Source: Sipunculus nudus
Taxonomy: Eukaryota > Annelida > Sipuncula > Golfingiida > Sipunculidae
DNA length: 64,000 nt
Assembly: GCA_026874595.1 (NCBI GenBank)
Contig: CM049311.1
Location: forward strand, 35,071,176-35,135,175
Direction of reading: 5' to 3'
The notes beneath the pieces were generated by a model. That model was given only the letters and a program-made list of their open reading frames with translations. It had not been told where the DNA came from and ran no database searches. The position numbers were made by a program, and so were the translations under genes. Below are positions 46,636 through 56,527 of this stretch, piece after piece (the stretch's first letter is position 1; every line of letters begins with the position of its first letter).

Positions 46636-46723
46636 GACATGTAGAAGTTTGTCACATCATATTTCTTAAGTCTGACAGAATTTAGAGCATTGCACAGCTA
46701 CTAAGAAATAGTGGCTAGCTAAG

Positions 46724-46805
46724 ATGCAAATAGAGCAAAGAAACCCGTATTCCTTAGAAGAAGGTGGCACGGGGCATGAGTCCTCTACGGAGCATGAACC
46801 TGAAG
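46724..46805 (+). CDS. Candidate first coding exon of an unrecognised gene
   Basis: ATG in a fair context (A at -3) opens a 27-codon frame, MQIEQRNPYSLEEGG and on to HEPE, acidic and hydrophilic. It is followed exactly by GAAG|GTGAGT, a full-consensus metazoan splice donor at 46,806. The exon would end after one base of codon 28 (phase 1). A TATA-like motif and a CpG-rich island surround it. Promoter, start and donor in series are the best sign of a host gene in the window, but no second exon is identified and the peptide matches nothing I know. Confidence 0.3.
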
Positions 46806-47180
46806 GTGAGTTAACAGGAGCCCGTCCGGGGGCCGACGTAGCCGCCTAACGGCGGCCCGACACCAGCACGAAGCGCGCTCGCAGCACGTTCGACTATATA
46901 CAAGTCGGGCGGGATACGGGAGGCGGTCGTTCGAGTATCGTAGGGAGCCTATGCGGCGGCCGCGCAGCTCTGTCGACCTCCGTCCGAATTTTAAAGCAGA
47001 AATTCGTCCAAAATCGTCAGATTTCTGCCTGAATATCGATCGCATGTTGGCCGCTGCCCGAGCGATCTACGGGCGACCTTTTTACGAGCTCTGTGACCTC
47101 ATAAAATCGCCATTGAAAATCGCCATTGGAAAATCGTTTAATTAAGAACAGGTTTCGGTGCCCAGCGATCGTCGGCCGAC

Positions 47181-47183
<3 letters not shown>

Positions 47184-47225
<42 letters not shown>
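47184..47225. repeat. (AT)n microsatellite
   Basis: Uninterrupted AT repeat at the right edge of the GC-rich island. Confidence 0.95.
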
Positions 47226-47230
<5 letters not shown>

Positions 47231-48259
47231 TCATCCCACTTCCACGGCATATCATAATAAAAATTACAACCTAATCACACATGCCCGAGAAGGGCGCACC
47301 GCGGGCTGGTGGCCTGAGGCCACCCGGTGTCCCAAGGCCACCATTCGCGATAGTAATCTGCCACCTGCGAAAATGTCGTCCGCGAAAAAATTTACCCATG
47401 TAAAATATCGTGAATGAATCAAATTGGGTGGGGCCAGACGGGTGTTTTACTACAAGTCTCTGATTGGCTCTGTCTTGGGCCGGGCGTCTTTCCACCATTC
47501 GCGGAAAATATACTGTGTCAACATTTATTATACAAAAATGAAACTGCCGGAGACTTGTCATGGGTCTGACTTCTAAAAATAGAAGCGGACACTCGTGTCA
47601 TGTACGACTAGGAAAAAAGGATTACTTTCGCAATGTGTTACTGAGCTACATGGGTGTTGGAATCATAATATCTCCTTACTGACCCATCTAATGCGTGGGA
47701 AAAATCCTTGTCCGTAATGAAAATCCGGCAAAGTGGTCGGAACGCGTAATAGCTCCACAGGTGAGCAAAATGATAAACAACATTTCAAACTTGTAGAAAA
47801 CTGCAAGATTAATCAAAGTAGGTAAATTTTATTTAATTGTTACACGAAAAGAAAATGCCATGTCTGGAAGGCTTTGTCGAGAAACTAGAAAAATGTACAT
47901 AATGCATGTATGGTATTTTTATTAAATGAAAATGTTGTTAAAATCTAAATGTCAAGTTCTGTATGGTGTTAATTGACAATTTGCCATAATTCGGGGTGGT
48001 GGGTGGCTATTAACTCCAGGTTTGGCTCCTTGTCATTTGCAAGGATCCGCTATATTTAAGAACCATACAGTCTGAATGCAGGAAACTGACGCATCTGCTC
48101 TCGCTTAGTCTGTGGTGATATATCTGGGTGATATATCTGACAGAAATAATAAGATTCAATTTGCTTTTTCTGTTTCTAATCTTTCTTAATTTTTCCTTTA
48201 CGCCTATGAATATCATCCAAAGATTTTTTATGCTGCCATTTTATATCATTTTTAACCAC

Positions 48260-48261
<2 letters not shown>
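47226..48261. other. No gene seen; a GC-richer repeat-like stretch at its start
   Basis: Positions about 47,270-47,560 contain CTGGTGGCCTGAGGCCACC-like text and a minus-strand open frame (47,271-47,561). This reads like the GC-rich tail of an interspersed repeat rather than a gene. The rest is unremarkable. Confidence 0.35.

Positions 48262-48343
<82 letters not shown>
48262..48343. repeat. (GA)n microsatellite
   Basis: About 40 GA units with one interruption near 48,307. Confidence 0.95.
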
Positions 48344-48345
<2 letters not shown>

Positions 48346-48805
48346 AAATAAGCTTTAAGTAGCTTGCCCTAGCTCGATCCGCATGTTAATGCGACATATA
48401 ATTTCACTTTTCGTTCATTTTCACACGATTTTGTAACATTTAATTTTTGTAATCAATTTTTAAAAGGTACGCTATTTAAGCACCAAGTAACCGTGAGCCA
48501 CTTTTAAGTGGAGTTAAATAAAACTGCATGACGATATCTCAAAACACGTTTTTTTCTCTACCGTGTGTCTTTCTTGTCAAAAAGAAAATTTTAATATTTT
48601 TAATTAAGAAAAATTTAAAGTTTCGGTTTTAGCATAGATAAATACATGATAGAAGAAAAAACAAACAAAATTAAGATAGAGGAATTACTTACTTTTAATC
48701 AAATAGATAATTAACGCAATTCTTTAAAGTCATTTAAAGCCCGTCATTTGTAAAGTCGGACAAACAAAGTTGGCCGATTACCAAACTCGGTCAAGCTTCG
48801 TCTCA
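48344..48805. other. No gene seen
   Basis: AT-rich DNA between the GA tract and the minus-strand primer-binding site. It would be the leader of the LTR element if that call is right. Confidence 0.35.
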
Positions 48806-49066
48806 GGGCGCCACCACTGTTAGCTCCGGGTGTAGGTCTTGTGGAGTGTTATCGGAGTCTAAGAGACCTACTGATAAAAATTACCCACACGTCTCACAGT
48901 CGTGTTCTTTGACTTTTTATTGATTTTCCTTGCAGCTGTTGTGCCGCAAGTCTTTTCCTGCACGGACGTTATATAACACCCATTGTCCCAGATATTCCTT
49001 AAGGATATGGAAATCAAAGCATATTTCTTGTGTCACATTCTCTGTGACAAAGATCCTTATGAAAAA
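48806..49066 (-). mobile_element. Probable LTR with primer-binding site, minus strand (solo LTR or 5' fragment)
   Basis: Read on the minus strand, a TATA-like GTTATATAACG (about 48,967-48,977) is followed by AATAAA (about 48,920), then by an LTR-like end GGAGCTAACA finishing at 48,818. Four bases later comes TGGCGCCC (48,813 down to 48,806), the start of a primer-binding site that matches the 3' end of tRNA-Lys. The 5' boundary of the LTR is uncertain; 49,066 is one candidate. No gag is seen beyond the primer site, so only a fragment remains. Confidence 0.4.
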
Positions 49067-49339
49067 CATTCTTACTTTTGTGCTCCCGATAATAAGCTCA
49101 CAGCAAGCAAACCGGGGAATTCTTTGAATGGGCGCGTGGTCTATTTTTGCCAATCGGGTTCCCGTCTTAAGTGTCTTCGGATAGCCATTTGAAGAGCCAA
49201 GAGGAGTTATAAGCCCCAAAGCAGGCACGAAGCAAGTAATTTCAGGCTATGTCACGATATTTGACTGTAATTTGCGGTTGATGGTTGATGTCTAGAGAGA
49301 GGTTGATTTGGTTATTCTTATAGTAAAGGTCAAGTGGGG

Positions 49340-49728
49340 TCAACATTATCGCTAAAAAAGGAGAAGGGACCGGATACAAAGCCGGGAAATCGTGATTTCG
49401 AATCTCAGCCGAGCCAGTGAGATTTATCACGGTCGACCCCTACCCAGGGTGGGTGCTCTGCAGGCCAAATGGGGAGACTGTATCCAACAGTCGGGTTTCA
49501 CTCACAAACGAGTGCGCCTTTCGGGGGTTCCTCGGTGTTATGACTCAGCAATGGGGATGAGACACAACCAGGACCCGCAGGAGTGAATCACCGAGCCTGG
49601 TTGACGCCAGAGCATTGTGTTCAAGCCCTTGTCACGGAGTCCGAAACCGGAATGGAAATTCTGCGGTTGTATATAGACTTAGTTAAGCAAGCATTTAAAA
49701 ATGGAGGCGGTTACCTCCACAAAAAAAA
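49340..49728 (+). mobile_element. tRNA-related SINE-like repeat (copy 3, independent insertion)
   Basis: Shares its body with 11,675-12,062 and 19,915-20,320 but lies outside the A-E units. It has the best tRNA-like head, GATTTCGAATCTCAGCCGAG near 49,391, followed by ACAAACGAGTGCGCCTTTCG and a tail region GAGTCCGAAACCGGAATGG, ending near an A-rich run at 49,720. Confidence 0.5.
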
Positions 49729-50450
49729 GATAAATGACGAAAATAGCCTCAGATGAGGAAGGTCACTCGGGGAGCAGCCATACTAGCAGGGGCTAACCTA
49801 GTTCATAAGACTCCTCAATTGCTTAAAATAATATTAAATATATAAGAATAAAATATAGTAGGGACCCATGTGTCACTGTCTGTCAGTGTTAAATAATTCT
49901 AGCATAGATAATTCTAGCACAGAGTATATAAAATACTCAAGGGACCCATGGGTAAGCTGAATTGTGTCGAATTTTAGCAAATACAAAATATACTTATTTC
50001 TGTTTTTTTTTTTTATGTACTAGCTTTTGAAAAGCTTAAGAATGTGCTCTGTTATTTAGTGATAATAAATGACTGCCAAACTAATACTATGCGTAATTGC
50101 CACTAAAATAAACTGTAAAGGGTTATGAGATAATGTGTTGCATATGAAATATTTTCAGATACACAGAAAGAACTGATCACTTTTATTTCACTTTCTACTG
50201 AAGCATGGGAATAATGAATTTAAATTTATATTAAACCCTATTTTTTCATCTGATTTCTTTTTTTTTTGCATTGGATCCTATTTTTTATATTCAATCTATA
50301 TATTCAAAACAGTTCTCACAGGAAAAAAATGTCTCCTCCCTGTCCGCATGATATCACAAAATGTTCTGAACTAATTTCAATAAAATGTTGAGGGAGAATG
50401 GTATATATATATATAAAATGAAGGAGAGGTTAAGGTTTATCGGTGTATTT
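49729..50450. other. No gene seen
   Basis: AT-rich with a short AT run near 50,402-50,416. No recognisable feature. Confidence 0.4.
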
Positions 50451-52112
50451 TTAGCTCAGATGACTATAAGTCATTTAAGCTATAGCGATCACTCTTTGAG
50501 TCTTTGTCCGTCGTCCGTCTGTCTGGCCGTCCGTCCTGGTGTCCATTAGCAGGTCACAAATCGTAACTTCCGGACCTAGAAATTTTTAACTTAACATCCA
50601 CGGAGGTTCATAAACAAGTTCATATGAAACCTGAAATTTGATCTCTGTTACCCATATCCTCAGAACTGTTAGGCTCGTTAGTACATCCCCCCCCCCAAAT
50701 AATTAAAAAAAATTATATAAAAGCTCCAGTATCTGAACAACTAATGCATTGTACGCAATGAATTCTTGCATGCAGATTGATCATGGTGTGTTCATCAGTT
50801 CCTGCAGACTAGTGGCGCCACCTGAATTTTTTTTCGAATTTTTATGCAATGTTTTCTCTATTTTTTAATGAAGCAGTACTACCATTTATAGGGATAAAAC
50901 ATTAACCATTAGATCTGGAATCTTCCTATTGTACACGCAGGGAGGTCCAAGGCAAATCCTGGAAACCCGAAAACTACGAGCCAAACAGGATTTTGAGCAC
51001 TCAGAGAGTCACATGGGGCAAAAATTGTATCAGCTTGGTCTGGAAAATTTTAACATGACATCCAGGAAGGTGCTCGGTAAATCTCCGTGGAAACCTGAAT
51101 ATAGGCGACTGGCCAACAATATGATTAAGTGCACCCAAAAACCAATTGTATCGGCTAGCACTAGAATCTTTTCATGTAACATCAAAGAAATGCTTGGGCA
51201 AATCTCCATGGAAACCTAAAATTAGGCCACAGTAACCTTTATTCTGCGAGCTTCCGGCCAAAAACATGATTTTAAGCACTCAGGTAGTCAGTCATAGGAC
51301 AATACTGCACGGTTGGACCTCGATCATGGTAATATGACACCAGGGATTTCCTAGGCAAGTCTCCTTTGAATCACTTTGACCTATATTATGTGAGCTTTAG
51401 GAGAAAACATGGTTTAAGCATTGTGAGAGTCAGATGGGCACAAATCAATACGGATTGACATACAAACCTCTAACCCATATATTGTGAGCCTCGAGCGGAA
51501 AACCTAATTTTGATCACCCAAAGTCAGAGAGGGCACAGATCTTAACTGGTGCATATAAATGTCTTTCTTTATGTAAAGGGAGGCCATTGTAAAGTCTCCT
51601 TCGGCATCTGAAAGTCACTGTGACCTATATTCTGCAAGATGTGCGAAACAAGATGATTTCAGCAAGCTATAACAGATATTTGTACGATTTGTTACAGTTG
51701 GACCTAGAAAATATTAATTAGATTAAGATCCAGGGAGGTCCCTGTTAAAATTCCTAGGAAACCTGAAATAATGTCACTTTTACCTATATTCTGGGAGCCA
51801 TGTGAAAGAACATGATTTTAGCACCCAATTAGTTAGTCGGGCACAAATTGTAACATTTGGACGGAGGAACTTCTAACTCAGGAGTTCTTGAAAAATCTTC
51901 TTTAAAACCTAATACATGTTTAAGGTAACTGTAACATATTTTCTTAGCACTATTGGCAAAAAGCATGATTCTGAGTACTCAGAAAGTCATTCTGCCAATT
52001 GTTCAAGGTTCCTTTACAAATAATTTTCACTCGATCATAAGATCAATAATTAATACATGCGTCACCTCTATGTCAAAGTCAGCTGAGCGTCATGGCCAAT
52101 AGGCCACTTGTT
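50451..52112 (-). mobile_element. Pearl/Helitron-like tandem-repeat element, minus strand
   Basis: Minus-oriented. Its 3' end is at 50,451, where TTAGCTCAGATGACT and AGTCATTTAAGCT form a hairpin next to CTAA (on the minus strand), followed by CCGT units (minus-strand ACGG) at about 50,508-50,540. It then has one unit of the type found repeatedly at 56.8-59.4 kb, and about eight degenerate units of 100-165 bp marked by GATTTTRAGCACTCA-type text (near 50,988, 51,118, 51,258, 51,408, 51,507, 51,648, 51,811 and 51,964). Beyond these is TCAGCTGAGCGTCATGGCC (52,080-52,098), a motif that recurs inverted at 56,540-56,560. Confidence 0.6.
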
Positions 52113-53419
52113 TAAGATGTTGTAAGGGGGAAAAGGGGGAGAATTGGTCTAAAATTTATCACCATAAATGCTAAAAAAATGGCCATCCTTAAAAGTATCT
52201 CGGCAGTAACTAAAGAATTGTAAAGATTTATTGAAACAATGCACCTGCTGCTGGAACAGAGTATAGTCACCATAAACGATTTTTTTTTTGTAAAATAAAC
52301 GAAATGTAGTAACTGGTCGTAAACAATATATCAGTAAAATTTATATCAACTAACTTTAACACTTTTTAAATTTCAAAATCAAAATTTTCTCTTGTATTCG
52401 ACAGAGAAATTTGCAATCAACAATTCAAGAAAAAGTTCTGAATAACAATTTTAGGACACAACACATGGATATGCTTCAAATACCTGTTTACAGAAACTAT
52501 TTGAAAGAATACTATGCAGCAATTTATTAAGAGCATTAAACATTTAGTATTCGTGATTCATTTAATGAAACAACGCGCATAAAACAGTGAAAATCCCGTG
52601 CATAAAACTATAAAACAGAAAAAAAACCAGTAAAAATATTAAGCCCAGCTGGGACTTAATGTCGACCAGTTTAATCATTGCTCCAAAACTCGTGTAAATT
52701 TTATTTTTATGATATTTTTTTAATATTCTGTAGACACCTTTATATCTTTTTTTATCAAGGTAGGATCCCTATAGGTTTTGGGTCCTGGGTTCGTGCCTAT
52801 TTTGCAAATGACCGTGCCTCTGACAAGTTTCCGCCATTTATTCATGTATTTACATTAAGGCTAAAACATAGGGGCGCTAATATGCATGTATGGGTACTAT
52901 GAAAACAGTTATATATACGTGTATATGAAGTATAAATAGATATATATATATATATATATATATATTACTATTATTAATAATTTTATTATAACTATACGTT
53001 ATACATTTTAGTGTACGAAAATATGATTTTTTTTATTTTCAATTATGAAACATGGTTTCATTAAGGTTAATTACAGGTACATGCATGGGTAGGGAAAAGG
53101 AGGAGGGCATCCCCTCCCATATTAAAAAAAATTGAATTTGCAATGTAAAGAGGACAGTTTGAGGCAATTTCACAAAAAAAGGGGATTTCCTGTTTCTGAA
53201 AAACTGTTCCCTTATGTCTTTGCGTTATGTAGTCAAACTGTAGAGAGGTTCAATATTTATATTTCTTCAAAATTAGGATATAAAATTTCAATCGTTTTCA
53301 AACAAGTCAATGGCCCAAAGGCGCATTAACGGTTGTAACTAGCAAAATATTATCTTTTAAATGTGATGCTCGGAGTGAAATAACTGATATGTTGAAGTCT
53401 AGTGTTAAACATAGCATTT
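52113..53419. other. No gene seen; TA microsatellite
   Basis: AT-rich DNA with (TA)n at 52,939-52,966. Open frames at 52,678-52,902 and 53,132-53,329 have no recognised motif. Confidence 0.4.
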
Positions 53420-53560
53420 TACCGGGTTTCGTGGTCTTGACAGCACACAGGACTCATAAGAGCACAGATCGCTAGTTGGAGTACCGGTTTTACCTGAGCC
53501 GTGAGCTTGTTCATGGTCGACCTCAACCAGGACCCGGTGCCCTGCAGTTGTCCTGCAGCT
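53420..53560 (+). repeat. Diverged SINE-like fragment
   Basis: GGACTCATAAGAGCACAG followed by GGTCGACCTCAACCAGG and GGTGCCCTGCAG resembles the head and first body part of the SINE-like repeat at 49,340-49,728. Short and decayed. Confidence 0.3.
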
Positions 53561-53689
53561 GTTCATAAATATTTTCTTATACTCAACTAATAAATTTGAA
53601 ATAAATGAACTGCGGATAACTTTAATAAAATCTAATTTATAAATAACTATAGATGTGTCGAAACAACACAAATGCCCCCGCCTAGAGCA

Positions 53690-56445
53690 AAGAGGAAATA
53701 TTTGTTAAATTTTGTAAGTTCAGGAGGTGTCATATGGTCAAAAGTAGGTCAACAAGGGCAAATTGCAAACTCGATCTGTAACGGGTCATTATCAAGCAAC
53801 ACACCAAAATCAGGCCAGTATCTGCAGGCATTGTGAGAAAAAAGTCCATACATGTGCATTTTTCATTCAAATTTCTGTCTTTCATGAAATTTTCTATGTT
53901 CAGGATCTGTCATATGGTCAAAAATAGGTAAACTGGGACGAAACGCGAACTCGATCTGTAAGTGGTCATTATGCGCCCACAGACCAGACATTAGGCCAGT
54001 ATCTGTAAGCATTGCATTGCGAAACTAGAATTTTTGTAAAAGCTGATCATCAGTTATAAATTTAAAATGGAGAGGTATGTACCATGTTTCATAACAATCC
54101 ACCAAATGCTTCCTCAGAAATAACCTCCTAAGTTTTTTTCTATACTAAGCTTTGTGACCGTGAAAATTAGGTCAAGATCTTTGAACTTGACCAAGATTTT
54201 GTAAATATCATGCATTAGCACTGAAGAAATAAAGATCCTGTGTTGAATACCTTTGGAGATATCCTGCACAAAAGGCCAAAATTGAAAAATCTGATAAAAA
54301 TTCATTAAAAAATCAGAAATTGTAGGTGGTGCCACCAAAATTGTGCAGCACATACAGATTATCATTCCAAATGACCATAGTAAGTTTTGCGAAAATCCAC
54401 ACAATGGTTCCTGAGATATAAGCTTCTGAGTGTTTTTGTATAATCAGCTCTAAAACAAAGAGAAATAGGTCAAGGTCACCAATCTTCGCACTTTACCAAG
54501 ATTTTGTTGATATACATCTTCACTGATGAAATAAAATTTCAACGGTGAATCCTTTCAGAGATTTCCCGCTCACAAGGCCAAAATTGATAAATCCGATAAA
54601 AATTGATTAAAAAAAAAACAGAAATTGCAGATGGCGCCACCAAAATTGTGCAGCACATACTGACCATCAGTCCAAATGATCATAGTAAGATTTGTGAAAA
54701 TCCACACAATGGTTCCTAAGATATAAGCTTCTGAGTGTTTTTCTATAATCAGCTCTAAAATGTAGAAAAATGGGTCAAGGTCACCCATCTTCGAACTTGA
54801 CCGAGATTTTATCGATATACATCTTCACTGATGAAATAAAGTTCCAACGGTGAATCCTTTTAGTGATATCCCGCTTACAAGGTAAAGGTTAACGGACGCT
54901 TGACGGACGGACGCCGGACGGACAGACGGACAGCTGGACAGCTTGGGTGATGACAATAGCCCATCAGCCTATGAGCTGAAGGCTAAAAAAGGCTGTACAT
55001 GTACATTTGTCATGAAAATTTCTATTTTTCATGAAATTTTCTATGTTTAGGAGCCGTAAAACGGTCAAAAGTAGGTCAATTGCGACGAAACGCGAACTCG
55101 ATCTGTAACTGGTCATTATCTGCCTATGCACACCAACAATCAGGCCAATATCTGCAGGCATTGCGAACAAAAGTCCGTACATGTGTATTGGTCATGAAAA
55201 TTTCTATTTTTCATGAAATTTTCTGCGTTAAGGCACCGTCAAACGGTCAAAAGAAGGTCAACGGAGACAAAACGCGAAATCGACCTGTAACTGGTCATAA
55301 TATGCCCACACACCAAAAATCAGGCCTGTATCTGCAGGCATTGTGAAAAAAAGTCCGTACACGTGCAGTTGTCATGAAAATTTATATTTTTCATAAAATG
55401 TTCTATGTTTAGGAGCCGAAAAGGGTCAAAAGAAGGTCAACTGGGACGAAACGCAAACTCGATCTGTAAATTGTCATTATATCTGCCCACACATGAAAAA
55501 TCAGGCCAATATCTGCAGGCATTGCGAAAAAAGTCCGTACATGTGTATTTGTCTTGAAAATTTCTATTTTTCATTAAATTTTCTAAGTTTAGGAGCCGTG
55601 AACGGTCAAAAATAATTCAACCGCGACGAAACGCGAACTCGATCTGTAACTGGTCATTATTTGCCATCACACCAATAATCAGGCCAATAACTGCAGGCAT
55701 TGAGAAAAAAAGTCCGTACACGTGCATTTGTCATCATAAATTTCTATTCTTTTAATGAAATTTTCTATGTTTAGGAGCCGTAAAACGGTCAAAAGTTGGT
55801 CAACCGCGACGAAACGCGAGCTCGATCTGTAAATAGTCATTATCTGCCCACACACCATAAATCAGGCCAATATCTGCAGGCATTGCGAAAAAAGTCCGTA
55901 CACATGCATTTGTCATGGAAATTTTGATTTTTCTTGAAATTTTCTATGTTTAGGAGCCGTTAAACGGTCAAAAGTAGGTCAACTGGGACGAAACGCAAAC
56001 TCGACCTGTAACTGATCATTATCTGCCCACACACTAAAAATCAGGCCCGTATCTGCAGGCTTTGCGAAAAAGTCCGTACATGTGCAGTTGTCATAAAAAT
56101 TTATATTTTTCATAAAATGTTCTATGTTTAGGAGCCGAAAAGGGTCAAAAGAAGGTCAACTGGGACGAAACGCAAACTCGATCTGTAAATAGTCATTATC
56201 TGCCCACACATAAAAAAACCAGGCCAATATCTGCAAGCATTGCGAAAAAAATTTCCGTACTTGTGTATTTGTCATGGAAATTTCTATTTTTAATGAAGTT
56301 TACTATGTTTAGGAGCCGTAAAACGGTCAAAAGTAGGTCAACTGGGACGAAACGCAAACTCAATCTGTAACTGGTCATTATGCGCCCTCAGACCAAAAAT
56401 CAGGCCCGTATCTGCAGGCATTGCGAAAAAAGTTCGTACAACTGA
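53690..56445 (+). repeat. Satellite array of about 181-bp units, ten units in two parts
   Basis: Units carry RCGGTCAAAAGWAGGTCAAC, ACGAAACGCRAACTCGATCT and ATCTGCAGGCATTGCGAAAA. Unit markers fall near 53,727 and 53,909, then 55,055, 55,237, 55,419, 55,602, 55,780, 55,960, 56,142 and 56,320, so spacing is 178-183 bp. Another element (54,011-54,986) splits the array. The array ends in ACGG-like units (about 56,448-56,475), then GGCCCATGGGCCATGACGC. It reads as the tandem core of a pearl-like element. Confidence 0.85.
54011..54986 (+). mobile_element. Nested element with about 305-bp tandem units, (ACGG)n and a 3' hairpin
   Basis: Three units (about 54,112, 54,416 and 54,721, the last partial) share CCACACAATGGTTCCTRAGATATAA and GCGCCACCAAAATTGTGCAGC, each given in part. 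They are followed by ACGG units (54,896-54,930) and a hairpin (TAGCC 54,957-54,961 with GGCTA 54,981-54,985; CAGC with GCTG inside) ending CTAA at 54,983-54,986. It lies between units 2 and 3 of the 181-bp array, as if inserted there. Confidence 0.65.
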
Positions 56446-56527
56446 TTACGGAATGACGGAAGGACGGGATGACGGACTTGGGTAAAACTATATGACCCGG
56501 CCACTTTGTGCCGGGGGGCATAATAAA

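Larger units (their letters stand above)
46240..47190. other. GC- and CpG-rich island
   Basis: In contrast to the AT-rich surroundings this stretch is rich in CpG, with clusters such as GACGTCGTCCGACG and GCGGCGGCCGCGC-like text. Open frames on both strands (46,254-46,514 minus; 46,785-47,045 minus; 46,951-47,145 plus) follow from the lack of AT-rich stop codons and show no recognised motif. It could be a CpG-rich promoter region or a distinct GC-rich repeat. Confidence 0.5.

Noticed and set aside
46254-47145. Long open frames on both strands of the GC-rich island
   Set aside because: Stop codons are AT-rich and so are rare in GC-rich DNA. The frames overlap on both strands and show no motif.
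48128-48346. Open frame ending in an Arg-Glu run
   Set aside because: Translation of the (GA)n microsatellite.
53690-56445. CRISPR array
   Set aside because: The units are about 181 bp and repeat throughout with no separate unique spacers, and the DNA is eukaryotic. It is a satellite.
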